Shown one piece after another: positions 1 to 7,277 of a stretch of 24,522 bases of DNA. A program made the translations under genes and the position numbers. This DNA comes from Halobacteriales archaeon QS_9_67_15. GTDB lineage: Archaea; Halobacteriota; Halobacteria; Halobacteriales; Haloarculaceae. Position 1 is the stretch's first letter; the number at the start of each line of letters is the position of its first letter. A model generated the notes under the pieces. That model worked only from the letters and a program-made list of their open reading frames with translations, was not told the origin of the DNA and made no database searches. The stretch covers positions 1 to 24,522 of the forward strand of contig PXSD01000086.1 of the NCBI GenBank assembly GCA_003023165.1, in the 5' to 3' direction.

Positions 1-561
1 GGCGCGCCACTCCCCCAGGACGTACCATCCGAGAGCGACTGCGAAAAACAGGTATGCGAGTCCCCTGGTACCGAGCACTGTCCTCGTTCCGAAAAGCGAG
101 GCGATCTGTCGCTGGACCGTCCCCAGAACTGTCTGGGTACCCTCAATCGCCGTCCCGAGGTGAGGAATAATGAGCACGCTCCCACCCGGTTGCCAGGCGA
201 CAGCGACGACCTGTGCCTCTCTCACGGGCGGTTCGTCGTCGTCCTGGTCGGTGAAGGGGTTGGCGTCCCCTCTGGTGACGAACCCACGGTCGGTTTCGCC
301 GACGACGCGGTGAGTGGTGAGCCCTCCGCCCTGTATCGTTTCGGCCTCGAAGACGATCACGTCGCCCTCGTCGATGGGCCCCGCGAGTTCTGCCGGAATC
401 GCGACGAACCCGTCGCCCGGTTCTAACGTCGGCTCCATGCTCCCCGTCTCGACGTAGCTCAGGAGGATCGGTTGGCCGAGTATCGAACCGGCGACCAGCG
501 ATACTGCAGTGAATATTAAGAGAGCGACGAAAACGGTATACCCTGCCGATCGCAGCGACAT
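1..561 (-). CDS. Signal peptidase I, archaeal/ER type (S26B), C-terminus beyond window
   Basis: Removes signal peptides from exported proteins at the outer face of the cytoplasmic membrane. Reading from the ATG at 561 there are 187 codons with no stop, so the gene runs off the left edge. The N-terminal membrane anchor spans residues 8-29. The catalytic serine is S41 in GSMEPTL, the general base is H84 in THRVV (a histidine, as in ER and archaeal enzymes, not the bacterial lysine), and acidic residues follow at D99 (RGDAN) and D105 (FTDQ). A second hydrophobic segment near residues 170-185 suggests a C-terminal anchor, as in Bacillus SipW. It lies close to two small exported proteins (1049-1564 and 2440-2844) that could be its clients; that link is inferred. 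Haloarchaea also carry housekeeping Sec11 enzymes, so this could be a specialised paralogue. Confidence 0.9.
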   Translation of the reverse strand, partial: MSLRSAGYTVFVALLIFTAVSLVAGSILGQPILLSYVETGSMEPTLEPGDGFVAIPAELAGPIDEGDVIVFEAETIQGGGLTTHRVVGETDRGFVTRGDANPFTDQDDDEPPVREAQVVAVAWQPGGSVLIIPHLGTAIEGTQTVLGTVQRQIASLFGTRTVLGTRGLAYLFFAVALGWYVLGEWRA

Positions 562-593
562 TACCAAACCGTATCGCTGTTCGTTGTTAGTTA

Positions 594-911
594 CTAACTG
601 CATTCTAGCGTATGAGAACGTTGTAATCCTACGGTAGATCTGGAGGGAACGAACCGAATTCCGTCAAGGTGGGGTTTGCCGCCGAGAAGGTCTTCGACGG
701 AGACATCGACAAGCTCGGATACACGACAGGACTTGCGGGTGTTCTCCACCTGATCAAATCCTGCCTCGCAGGCCGGACATTCCGGGAGAAACGCCCGGAG
801 GGCTGCGAGATTACCGTGGAAGGCCGCACTGGGATTTCCCCACCCGATTAAACCGCCGTCGGACCTAACGCCGACGCTGTTCTCGTCGAAATACTCCTCA
901 ACGACGCCCAC
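594..911 (-). CDS. Hypothetical protein with one CxxC, possibly a decayed gene
   Basis: I do not recognise this family. The frame opens with GTG at 911 and reads 105 residues of protein-like sequence (GVVEEYFDENSVGV, then ECPAC at about residues 44-48, a third Cys in KSCRV and a fourth four... residue from the end in ECS), which is weakly suggestive of a metal-binding knuckle. The frame is also open upstream to about 963 (KDAGPVKKPLRN precedes the GTG) without an ATG. Just beyond that stop a different frame reads GKPVEELRATTDGTVV in a plausible coding manner across about 962-1043, so a single-base frameshift may have split a longer gene. It sits between the signal peptidase and the Tat protein on the same strand. 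It may be a real short gene, or the 3' part of a pseudogene. Confidence 0.4.
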   Translation of the reverse strand: MGVVEEYFDENSVGVRSDGGLIGWGNPSAAFHGNLAALRAFLPECPACEAGFDQVENTRKSCRVSELVDVSVEDLLGGKPHLDGIRFVPSRSTVGLQRSHTLECS

Positions 912-1048
912 ATTTCGGAGTGGTTTTTTGACCGGTCCGGCGTCTTTCCTCGGTGGCTGTCGTCACAACAGGAACGACGGTGCCATCAGTTGTGGCCCGT
1001 AGTTCCTCGACGGGTTTTCCCGAACGTACGGAGTAACCACACCGGGGA

Positions 1049-1564
1049 CTACGCACTGTCTGCGTCGACGGAGAAGCTGAAGCCCGCACTTTCACCGGCA
1101 TCGGCGCTATCCCCAATATCGATTTCTATTCCGACGCCGACCTGCTGACCTGGATTCAAGTCCGCACCGTTGCCGTTTGGTAACAGGCTGTTCCCCGAAT
1201 TTTGTCCACTCGAAGCGAACACCCTCCTCACGTGGACATCTTTGGGTGTATGAATATCCTTTATTTTCACATTGACTGTGTCTTGCCCGGCGTTCCTGAC
1301 GAGGAATATGTCGTCGAGTTCCGTAACCGAGTTTCCGTTCAGACGTTGGAGCGTGACTTCCAGCTCTCCATCGCTCGACCTGATCTGGGAAAATTCACCA
1401 TTCGGTTTCAGTTGGAGATATGCATTGTCATCCCGCACAATAGTCCCAGTGCCCTCACGATCCCGGGCCTCCACTGCGAATGCACCACTACCCATTGCAG
1501 CCGCCCCGCCAGCGGCGAGCGATCCGAGTCCGACCATGAATTTGCGTCGTTGCATTGTTTTCAC
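1049..1564 (-). CDS. Tat-exported DUF1102-like surface protein
   Basis: A 171-residue exported protein. The N-terminus carries a twin-arginine signal (QRRKFMVGLGS), then a hydrophobic Ala/Gly-rich stretch ending near GSGAFAVEA. The mature part starts with a segment containing RDDNAYLQL, the haloarchaeal DUF1102-type opening also seen as DDDRAYLGV in the protein at 2440-2844. It continues with alternating polar/hydrophobic strands (LEVTLQRLNG, VNVKIKDIH, VGVGIEIDIGD), suggesting an Ig-like beta sandwich, and has no cysteine. An internal ATG at 1555 gives MQRRKF and is an equally good start. It shares a divergent intergenic region with the DUF7344 regulator and lies upstream of a signal peptidase on the same strand. 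Function is unknown; a structural or filament-forming role is only inferred. Confidence 0.8.
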   Translation of the reverse strand: MKTMQRRKFMVGLGSLAAGGAAAMGSGAFAVEARDREGTGTIVRDDNAYLQLKPNGEFSQIRSSDGELEVTLQRLNGNSVTELDDIFLVRNAGQDTVNVKIKDIHTPKDVHVRRVFASSGQNSGNSLLPNGNGADLNPGQQVGVGIEIDIGDSADAGESAGFSFSVDADSA

Positions 1565-1679
1565 CTAGTTCGCGTGCGTCCGTCCTCTCGTCACCCACAC
1601 GACGACTCGTCAGCACGCACACGACCCATTGACTCACTTGCATGTTGGAATACGCCGTAAGCGACAGCGACTGTCAGCC

Positions 1680-1727
1680 TTTCCTGGAGCGGAAAACAGC
1701 GTTTCCGGCCGAGAAAACGGTATTTCC
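1680..1727. promoter_or_regulatory. Array of alternating TTTCC/GGAAA half-sites (putative operator)
   Basis: Five half-sites alternate in orientation at about one helical turn: TTTCC at 1680, GGAAA at 1691, TTTCC at 1702, AGAAA at 1712 and TTTCC at 1723 (steps of 11, 11, 10 and 11). Any neighbouring pair forms an inverted repeat with a 5-6 base spacer. The array lies roughly in the middle of the 243-bp divergent region between the Tat protein (start 1564) and the DUF7344 regulator (start 1808). A further GTAAC/GTTAC inverted pair follows at about 1730-1749. Cooperative binding of a dimeric regulator is inferred, not shown. Confidence 0.55.
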
Positions 1728-1807
1728 GTGTAACATAGGTACGGGTTACAGATCTGCTCGTCTGCCTCGATGCGAATAGCGCCCAAATAATCAAATGACC
1801 AACAGTT

Positions 1808-2437
1808 ATGTCGGCTACTGCAGGGTGGGTTACATCGATGGCCCAATCGCAGTCCTCTCCAGGGTCCAGCGAGGGTGCGCTCAAAGATCCGGAGGACCAC
1901 GAACTCAACCGAGATGTAGTACTGGACGTATTGAGCAACGAGCGACGGAGGTACGTGATCCACGAACTGAAACAACAGAACGGAAAGCCGGTGTCCGACG
2001 GCGACCTCGCCGAACGGATCGCCGGCTGGGAACTGGAGAAACCGGCAGACGAACTGAATTACAAGGAACGCAAGCGAGTCAAGAACGCGCTCCGGCAGTT
2101 TCACCTCCCGAAGATGGATGAAGCGGGATTCGTCGAGTATGACCAGCGGGCGGGGACGGTCACGCTCTCGTACGCCGCGGCGAAGCAGGACTTCTACGTC
2201 GACGTCCTCCCGAAGCGCGGGATCCCGGGGGGCCTTTACTATCTCGCGTTTTCGGTGACCAGCGTCTTCGTCTTGGCTGGTGCAGTACTCTCAGTACCAC
2301 CGTTTTTGGCCCTCTCGCCGCTCAGTTGGTGTGTGTTCTTCGCGGTGGCACTGGCCGTCTCGTCGGTCGCACACTTCTACGACAACTACTACCGGATGCG
2401 ACTCGGAGCGCGTGAGAAACCACCAGACCTGGAGTGA
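1808..2437 (+). CDS. DUF7344 winged-helix transcriptional regulator with two membrane segments
   Basis: A 209-residue predicted regulator. Residues 36-115 form the haloarchaeal DUF7344 helix-turn-helix: VLSNERRRYVIHEL, then GDLAERIAGWE, then HLPKMDEAGFVEYD and a TVTLS strand typical of a wing. Two hydrophobic segments follow (about 143-164 and 168-193), so the DNA-binding head is predicted to be tethered to the inner face of the membrane. Start choice is uncertain: ATG 1808 is used here, but ATG 1838 (MAQSQSS) fits better with an A/T-rich box near 1783-1791. The gene is followed two bases after its stop by an exported DUF1102-like protein, so the pair is an operon. It is the obvious candidate to bind the half-site array just upstream; that is inference. 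Confidence 0.8.
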   Translation: MSATAGWVTSMAQSQSSPGSSEGALKDPEDHELNRDVVLDVLSNERRRYVIHELKQQNGKPVSDGDLAERIAGWELEKPADELNYKERKRVKNALRQFHLPKMDEAGFVEYDQRAGTVTLSYAAAKQDFYVDVLPKRGIPGGLYYLAFSVTSVFVLAGAVLSVPPFLALSPLSWCVFFAVALAVSSVAHFYDNYYRMRLGAREKPPDLE

Positions 2438-2439
2438 GT

Positions 2440-2844
2440 ATGAGCGACTACCGAACGATCGCTGTCGTCATCGGCGTACTTCTCGTCGTCGGGACGACAG
2501 CGGGCAGTAGCGGATTCAGTGTGACGAGTGCCGACCGTGGTGCCGAGATCACCGTCGTCGACGACGACCGCGCGTATCTCGGTGTCGACCGGTCACCGAA
2601 CGGGACGGCGAACGGAACCACGAACCTCACCGTTGCCATCACCAACCGGTTCGGAGACGGCACAGTACTGGAGCGTGTCACGCTCGCCGCGACGCAAGAC
2701 GACGCAAGTGAGCGTCTGCACTCGATCCGAGCGGGCGACTCGAAAGAGGCGACACTTCGAGGCGTCTCCTGTGACGGCTCCGTCGAGATCCGTGCGACGG
2801 GAGAGTCAGTGGAGGTCTCTCTGTCTAGAGCGGTGATCTGCTGA
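2440..2844 (+). CDS. Exported DUF1102-like protein
   Basis: A 134-residue exported protein. It has a Sec-type N-terminus (about residues 6-22, IAVVIGVLLVVGTTAG) without twin arginines, unlike its Tat partner at 1049-1564. The mature part begins with TVVDDDRAYLGV, matching the opening motif of that partner, followed by Thr/Asn-rich strands (NGTTNLTVAITNRFG, with several N-x-T/S glycosylation sequons). Two cysteines close the C-terminal part (GVSCDGS and the final AVIC) and could form a disulfide. ATG 2440 was chosen because it lies two bases after the upstream stop; an overlapping GTG at 2434 is possible. Co-transcription with the DUF7344 regulator is likely. Function is unknown. Confidence 0.75.
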   Translation: MSDYRTIAVVIGVLLVVGTTAGSSGFSVTSADRGAEITVVDDDRAYLGVDRSPNGTANGTTNLTVAITNRFGDGTVLERVTLAATQDDASERLHSIRAGDSKEATLRGVSCDGSVEIRATGESVEVSLSRAVIC

Positions 2845-2904
2845 GATTCGGCCGAGACGAGCGACCTCGTCCTCGGTTCGACCCCCCTATCGCTCGGACA
2901 CGGC

Positions 2905-3972
2905 TCACTCCTCCAGACAGGCGGCGACGACTCTGAGCGCCCGTTCGCCGCGCACCTCGTCGGCGAACAGCGGCACGCGACGCACGTCGTGGCCCCGGAA
3001 GACCTCCTGTGACCGCGAGAGCGCGTCGCGCTGGACGGACCAGCGGCGCTGACAGAACTCGCAGTCGTCGAGGTTCGGCGAGACGAACTGCGCTGCCTCC
3101 ACATCGGTCACGTCCGCCAGGTCCTGCATCACGCGATTGACCACGACAGTCCCCACCGGCACGTCGAACTCGTCGAGGCGTTCGAGGAGTCGCTCGGATT
3201 CGAGCACGGACAGTTCCTCCGGAACCATCACGACGCGGAAGTCGGTCTGGGTCGGGTCCTGGAGCACCGACCGCAGCCGCTCGATCCGGTCGCTCAGGAC
3301 CCGCAGGTCGTCCAGTCCCTCCTCGGGGTCGACGTCGTCGTCGTCGCCCATCATGTCGGTGAGGCCGTCCATCATCCCGCTCATCCGCTCGCGGAGCGAG
3401 AGGACCGTGCCGACCATCGAGTCCATCACGTCCGGGAGTTCGAGCAGGCGGAGCGTGTGGCCCGTCGGCGCGGTGTCGACGACGACGCGGTCGAACCGCG
3501 GGTCGTCCATGTAGCGGATGAGCAGCCGGATCGCCGCCGCCTCGTCCGCGCCGGGCATCGACCCGCCGAGCGGGTCGACCATCTCGTCGCCGGCGTCGCC
3601 GAGCAGCCCACCGAGGCCGCCGAGCGCGCCGCCCGCACCGCCCAGTCCGCCGCCGTCCTCTGCAAACGGGCCGCCCTCGAGCGCCGCCTCGGGGTCGATC
3701 TCCGCGGCGTAGAGCGGCACGTCCTCGCGGATCTGTGCCGGTTCGGCGGGGATGTCCGTCTCCAGCGTGTCCGAGAGGGAGTGTGCCGGGTCCGTCGAGA
3801 CGACGAGCGTCGCGGTGCCGTCGCGGGCGCTCGCGACAGCCGTCGCCGCCGCCATCGTCGTCTTCCCTACGCCGCCTTTCCCCCCGTAGAGCACGTACTC
3901 GGGCGCGTCGACCCCTTCGGGAACCGCCTCGTCGTCGATGTCGTCGACCGGTTTGACGTCGATATCGCTCAT
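2905..3972 (-). CDS. ArsA/Get3-family ATPase
   Basis: A 355-residue P-loop ATPase of the ArsA/Get3 (TRC40) family; homologues deliver tail-anchored proteins or drive arsenite export. Visible elements are the deviant Walker A GGKGGVGKTT (30-39), STDPAHSLSD (59-68), the switch II region DTAPTGHTLRLLELP (166-180) and a C-terminal CEFC pair (C304, C307) matching the dimer zinc site of Get3. A methionine-rich stretch (M183, M186, M197, M200, M201, M207, M208) lies where Get3 binds hydrophobic clients, ending in an acidic run. A Gly-rich insert (about 108-140) precedes the switch region. No arsR, arsB or arsenate reductase gene is nearby, so a protein-targeting role is favoured over arsenic resistance. 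The gene is convergent with the DUF1102-like gene, 60 bp away. Confidence 0.9.
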   Translation of the reverse strand: MSDIDVKPVDDIDDEAVPEGVDAPEYVLYGGKGGVGKTTMAAATAVASARDGTATLVVSTDPAHSLSDTLETDIPAEPAQIREDVPLYAAEIDPEAALEGGPFAEDGGGLGGAGGALGGLGGLLGDAGDEMVDPLGGSMPGADEAAAIRLLIRYMDDPRFDRVVVDTAPTGHTLRLLELPDVMDSMVGTVLSLRERMSGMMDGLTDMMGDDDDVDPEEGLDDLRVLSDRIERLRSVLQDPTQTDFRVVMVPEELSVLESERLLERLDEFDVPVGTVVVNRVMQDLADVTDVEAAQFVSPNLDDCEFCQRRWSVQRDALSRSQEVFRGHDVRRVPLFADEVRGERALRVVAACLEE

Positions 3973-4232
3973 ACTATCGGTTCAGCGCCCCCTACGGATG
4001 TGACCGTCGGTCCGCGTCTTCCCCGTGGCGCGAGCGTCGCTCCCTTCGACATCGGCCTCCCGATCCGCTCGTGGAGATGTCTCTCATACGGATGATTGTA
4101 GATTATTTCCGGATAGCGCCTAGGAGTCGGCGCGTCCCGGTACATCGCTACAATACTCCGTATCAGGAGTTCGATACAGCGGTGATCGACCGTCCCCCCA
4201 GGACGGCCGGCACGAGCGGACAGACGTGATGC

Positions 4233-4388
4233 TTATGACCGCGACGAGCGAGCCTCGCGCACCTCGGCACCGTCGCGGAGTTTGTCTTCGCAGAACGGAC
4301 AGACGCGGGGGCCGGTGTGACCGTCGGGCGTGAACACGCGTACGTACGCCTCGGTGACAAACGACCCGCAGTTCTGACACTCTGGCAT
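4233..4388 (-). CDS. DUF7563-like small zinc-ribbon protein
   Basis: A 51-residue protein starting MPECQNCGSFVTEAYVRVF and ending EVREARSSRS. Two CxxC knuckles (C4/C7 and C30/C33, the latter as VCPFCED) should hold one zinc ion. This is the conserved haloarchaeal DUF7563-type small protein; its molecular role is unknown. The high match to the family opening and the acidic/basic tail make it convincing despite its size. The ATG at 4388 is preceded by a TTTATA box on the same strand at 4441-4446, giving a short leader of about 25-30 bases. Confidence 0.85.
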   Translation of the reverse strand: MPECQNCGSFVTEAYVRVFTPDGHTGPRVCPFCEDKLRDGAEVREARSSRS

Positions 4389-4440
4389 CCCTTGTGTAAC
4401 TGTGATCCTCAGTCATATGCTTTCCGGCCTTCGAAGGCAG

Positions 4441-4446
4441 TATAAA
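4441..4446 (-). promoter_or_regulatory. TATA box for the small zinc-ribbon gene
   Basis: TTTATA on the minus strand, about 55 bases before the ATG at 4388, a normal distance for a haloarchaeal promoter with a short leader. Confidence 0.45.
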
Positions 4447-4571
4447 CCCATTAACAGCGTTCCGGAGGCGGTCAAATCACGGCTTCTCGAAGGTATATCT
4501 GCGCTACCGTTCGGCGACCTGAGAGGAACTTGGACGGCGGTGCCGTCGGGGCGGTTCGAACCCGATCCGCA

Positions 4572-7133
4572 TCAGGGCGTCCGGTCGGCCCAGAACCGCT
4601 CCAGCTGCCCGTCGAGGAATTCGCCGGTCATCCTGACGAACTCCTCGCGTTCCGCGGGCGAGAGGTACTCGTGGACCGAATGACGCGTCCCCGCGGTGTA
4701 CCGCCGGTCGGCGAACACGCGGACGCCGCACTCCTCGGTACCGCGGATCACGCGTCCGATGGCCTGTCGAGCGCGCCGGACTGCGGGGACGGTCAGCGCG
4801 TACTCGAAGGCGTTCTCCTCGCCGAACTCGTCGGCGTAGGCGCGCCGGACGGCCTGCACGCGCGGCGAGCCGACGTTGACGAGCGGGACACCGACGACCA
4901 GCGCGGCGGCCAGCTTGTCGCCGTCGTAGTCGACGCCCTCCGTGAGCGTCCCGCGCGTGCTCGTGACCAGGACCTTCCCGCCCCCGCCGAAAAAGTCCGC
5001 CTTGAGCGCCTCGGTCGCCTCGTCGCTCGAACTTTCGTCGACGAGCACCGGCTTGTCGACGGCCTCGTCGAGGTAAGCTCCGGCCCACTCGGCCTCCCGG
5101 TAGTTGGGCATCGCGACGAGGACGTTCCCCGGCGAGCGTGCGACCGACCGCAGGACGTGCGCGTACTCGTCGCGCGTCTCGTTCCAGCCGTCGCCGAGCG
5201 GGTCCATGTCGGCCGGGTCGCCGCGGTTCCGGGCCGTGAACGGGCGGGCATCGACGGCCCAGCTCGCGCGGTTCTCGGCGGGGAACCGCAGGGGATAGCT
5301 CTCGGCCTCGACCGGGCGGCCGTGGTCGCCGTCGTCGAGCGTCGGTCCGGAGTCCGGGTCGCCCTCGCGGAGCGATTCGAGGCCGGAGACCTCCGTGAAC
5401 ACGGAGAGCGGCGAGAGCGTCGCGCTCATGAGGACGCCGCCGCCGAGCGAGTCGAAGACCTCCTTGAGGGACTCGCTCGGCATGCAGTCGAAGAGGACGA
5501 GGCCCGGCGTGTAGACGCGCTGGTAGCCCTCGTCGACGGCGTCGGCGGCCTGGCCCGTCTTGGGCGCGTGTTCGAGTTCGATCTCGCGCAGGTAGCGGTC
5601 GTGGTCGCGCTCCCACCAGCGGGTCATCACCACGCCGACGGCGGCACAGACCGGCGACCGCGTCAGCCCGAGACCGTCGATGGCGTCCTCGACGGCCGCG
5701 CCGACGGTCGCGAGTGTCCGCCACGTGTCGCCGTCGTAGCCCTCGCGCTCGGCCCAGCGCGTCAGCTCGTCGGGTTCGGGCTCCTCGGGGTCCCTGAGTG
5801 GGACCTCCACGTCTCGCTGGGGGACGCTGTCGACGGGGTCGCCGACGCGCCAGTCGCGCTCGAACTCCTCGTCGAGGTAGCGCTCGACGCGTTCGTCCAG
5901 CCACGAGAGCAGGTCGTCGTAGAACTCGCGGGCCTCGTCGACCGCCGAGAGGGGCACGTCGCGGCTGACGAGGCGGTCCCGGACCTGCTGTTTGCGGTCG
6001 TCGCTCTCGCGGGCGCGAGAGACGAGGTGGTTGCAGTCGTTGCGCGCTCGCTTGATCGTCGCGCGGCCGACGCGGTCCGAGAGGAGGTCACGGACGCGCT
6101 CCTCTAACCTGTGGGCCTCGTCGACGACGAGGAAGGTGCTCGAGTCGAGCGCGGCGGCGACGAGCGGCCGCGACCCGGGGTCGAACACGTGGTTGTAATT
6201 ACCGATTATCACGTCGGCGTGTTCGAGCATGACGCCCATCACCCGGTGGGGGCAGGTGCCGCGCTCGACGCTGGCCGGCAGGTAGTCGTCGGCCGTGACG
6301 ACGCGATTCTCACCCGCCGAGAAGTCGACAGGCGAGCCCTTGTTGCGGACGAACCAGTCCGCCTCGAACGGACAGAACAGGGGGTCGTCGCTGGACGTCA
6401 TCTCTTCGGGTGCGCTGGGTTGACTCCGCGGGTAGGGTGACGCTGCGCCGGCCGTTTCGAGTGCGCTGTCGAACGTGCGGTACGTGTTGGCGTCCATGCG
6501 CGCCTCGCGGACGAGGTCGCTCGCCAGGTCCGGGTCCCACCAGACGTCGTCCGGGTCGCCCGCGAGCGAGGCCTCCGCCGCGGGCGCGTCCCCCGAGCGA
6601 CGGTCGGCCTCGACCAGGTTCGCCGTCGTCTCGCGGAGGTCCTCACAGCGGTCGTGAGTCGAGGCGTCGTCGGGGAACGCCCCCTCGCGGCCGTATGGAC
6701 AGAGGTCGCGCTTGCCGACGAGCGCGACGCCGTCGAGGGGGTCCGGCCCCTCCGGGTCGGCGGCCAGCCGGCCGTTCATCGTCCGGAGGTCCTCGACGAA
6801 CTGGATGCGCTGCTGTTTGACGGGGGTGACGACCATCACGCGGTCGTACTTGGAGGTCGTCCGGACCAGCGTCGCGCCCGCAGTGAGCGCGGCCATCGTC
6901 TTGCCGGTCCCGCAGGGGCCCTCCATTGCGAAGTAGCCGCCGCGCTGGCCGACGTCGATAGCGGTCTCGATCGCGTCTGTCTGGCTCTCGTAGGGCTCGT
7001 CGAAGCCGAATACGTCGCGCCACGCCGCGGCAGGGTCGCCGCTCTCGAACGACTCTCCGGCCGCGGCCGTCGCACCGGCCGGCTCGCCGTCACCGTCGCC
7101 GCTCGCGCCGCGGTCCTCGGGCATCGTGGACAT
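4572..7133 (-). CDS. XPD/Rad3/DinG-type superfamily 2 DNA helicase
   Basis: An 853-residue ATP-dependent 5'-3' helicase-like protein, probably in DNA repair or replication. Motifs in order: Q-like YESQTDAIETAI (48-59), Walker A EGPCGTGKT (71-79), the box VVTPVKQQR, DEAH at 338-341 (VVDEAHRLEE), GVLMSATLSPL, the C-terminal motif TRGTLTEGVDYDGD, and motif VI RRARQAIGRVIRG. Four cysteines lie between Walker A and DEAH (C145, C163, C254, C294), where XPD and DinG bind a 4Fe-4S cluster. The spacing is much wider than in Sulfolobus/Thermoplasma XPD, mainly from an insert between the second and third Cys. The N-terminal 40 residues are Gly/Ala/Asp-rich and look disordered. It is likely a DinG/Rad3 paralogue, not strict XPD. 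Confidence 0.92.
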   Translation of the reverse strand: MSTMPEDRGASGDGDGEPAGATAAAGESFESGDPAAAWRDVFGFDEPYESQTDAIETAIDVGQRGGYFAMEGPCGTGKTMAALTAGATLVRTTSKYDRVMVVTPVKQQRIQFVEDLRTMNGRLAADPEGPDPLDGVALVGKRDLCPYGREGAFPDDASTHDRCEDLRETTANLVEADRRSGDAPAAEASLAGDPDDVWWDPDLASDLVREARMDANTYRTFDSALETAGAASPYPRSQPSAPEEMTSSDDPLFCPFEADWFVRNKGSPVDFSAGENRVVTADDYLPASVERGTCPHRVMGVMLEHADVIIGNYNHVFDPGSRPLVAAALDSSTFLVVDEAHRLEERVRDLLSDRVGRATIKRARNDCNHLVSRARESDDRKQQVRDRLVSRDVPLSAVDEAREFYDDLLSWLDERVERYLDEEFERDWRVGDPVDSVPQRDVEVPLRDPEEPEPDELTRWAEREGYDGDTWRTLATVGAAVEDAIDGLGLTRSPVCAAVGVVMTRWWERDHDRYLREIELEHAPKTGQAADAVDEGYQRVYTPGLVLFDCMPSESLKEVFDSLGGGVLMSATLSPLSVFTEVSGLESLREGDPDSGPTLDDGDHGRPVEAESYPLRFPAENRASWAVDARPFTARNRGDPADMDPLGDGWNETRDEYAHVLRSVARSPGNVLVAMPNYREAEWAGAYLDEAVDKPVLVDESSSDEATEALKADFFGGGGKVLVTSTRGTLTEGVDYDGDKLAAALVVGVPLVNVGSPRVQAVRRAYADEFGEENAFEYALTVPAVRRARQAIGRVIRGTEECGVRVFADRRYTAGTRHSVHEYLSPAEREEFVRMTGEFLDGQLERFWADRTP

Positions 7134-7189
7134 CTGTGTCGTCCTCGCCTATGAACGCACGGATGGCGCCCCGGTCTTGCCATGGGAAC

Positions 7190-7196
7190 TTATATT
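7190..7196 (+). promoter_or_regulatory. TATA box for the histidine kinase gene
   Basis: TTATATT about 85 bases before ATG 7278. An upstream in-frame ATG at 7182 overlaps this box, which argues against that longer start. A GGGAGG purine tract at 7266-7271 acts as a plausible ribosome binding site for 7278. Confidence 0.45.
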
Positions 7197-7277
7197 GCTG
7201 GAGCAGTAGCATCCGGGAGTAACGGACGAAGCACGGGATGTTGGGTAGACACAGCAGCGTTCGCCGGGAGGCGACGG

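Noticed and set aside
1202..1660. Plus-strand frame opposite the Tat protein
   Set aside because: No coding character; the minus strand has a clear twin-arginine signal and family motif.
2905..3972. ArsA as part of an arsenic-resistance operon
   Set aside because: No arsB, arsC, arsD or arsR genes are next to it, and the Met-rich and CxxC features fit Get3 better.
4530..6107. Long open frame on the plus strand opposite the helicase
   Set aside because: It mirrors the third-position GC bias of the helicase gene, is rich in Arg/Val/Ala without motifs, and has no promoter.
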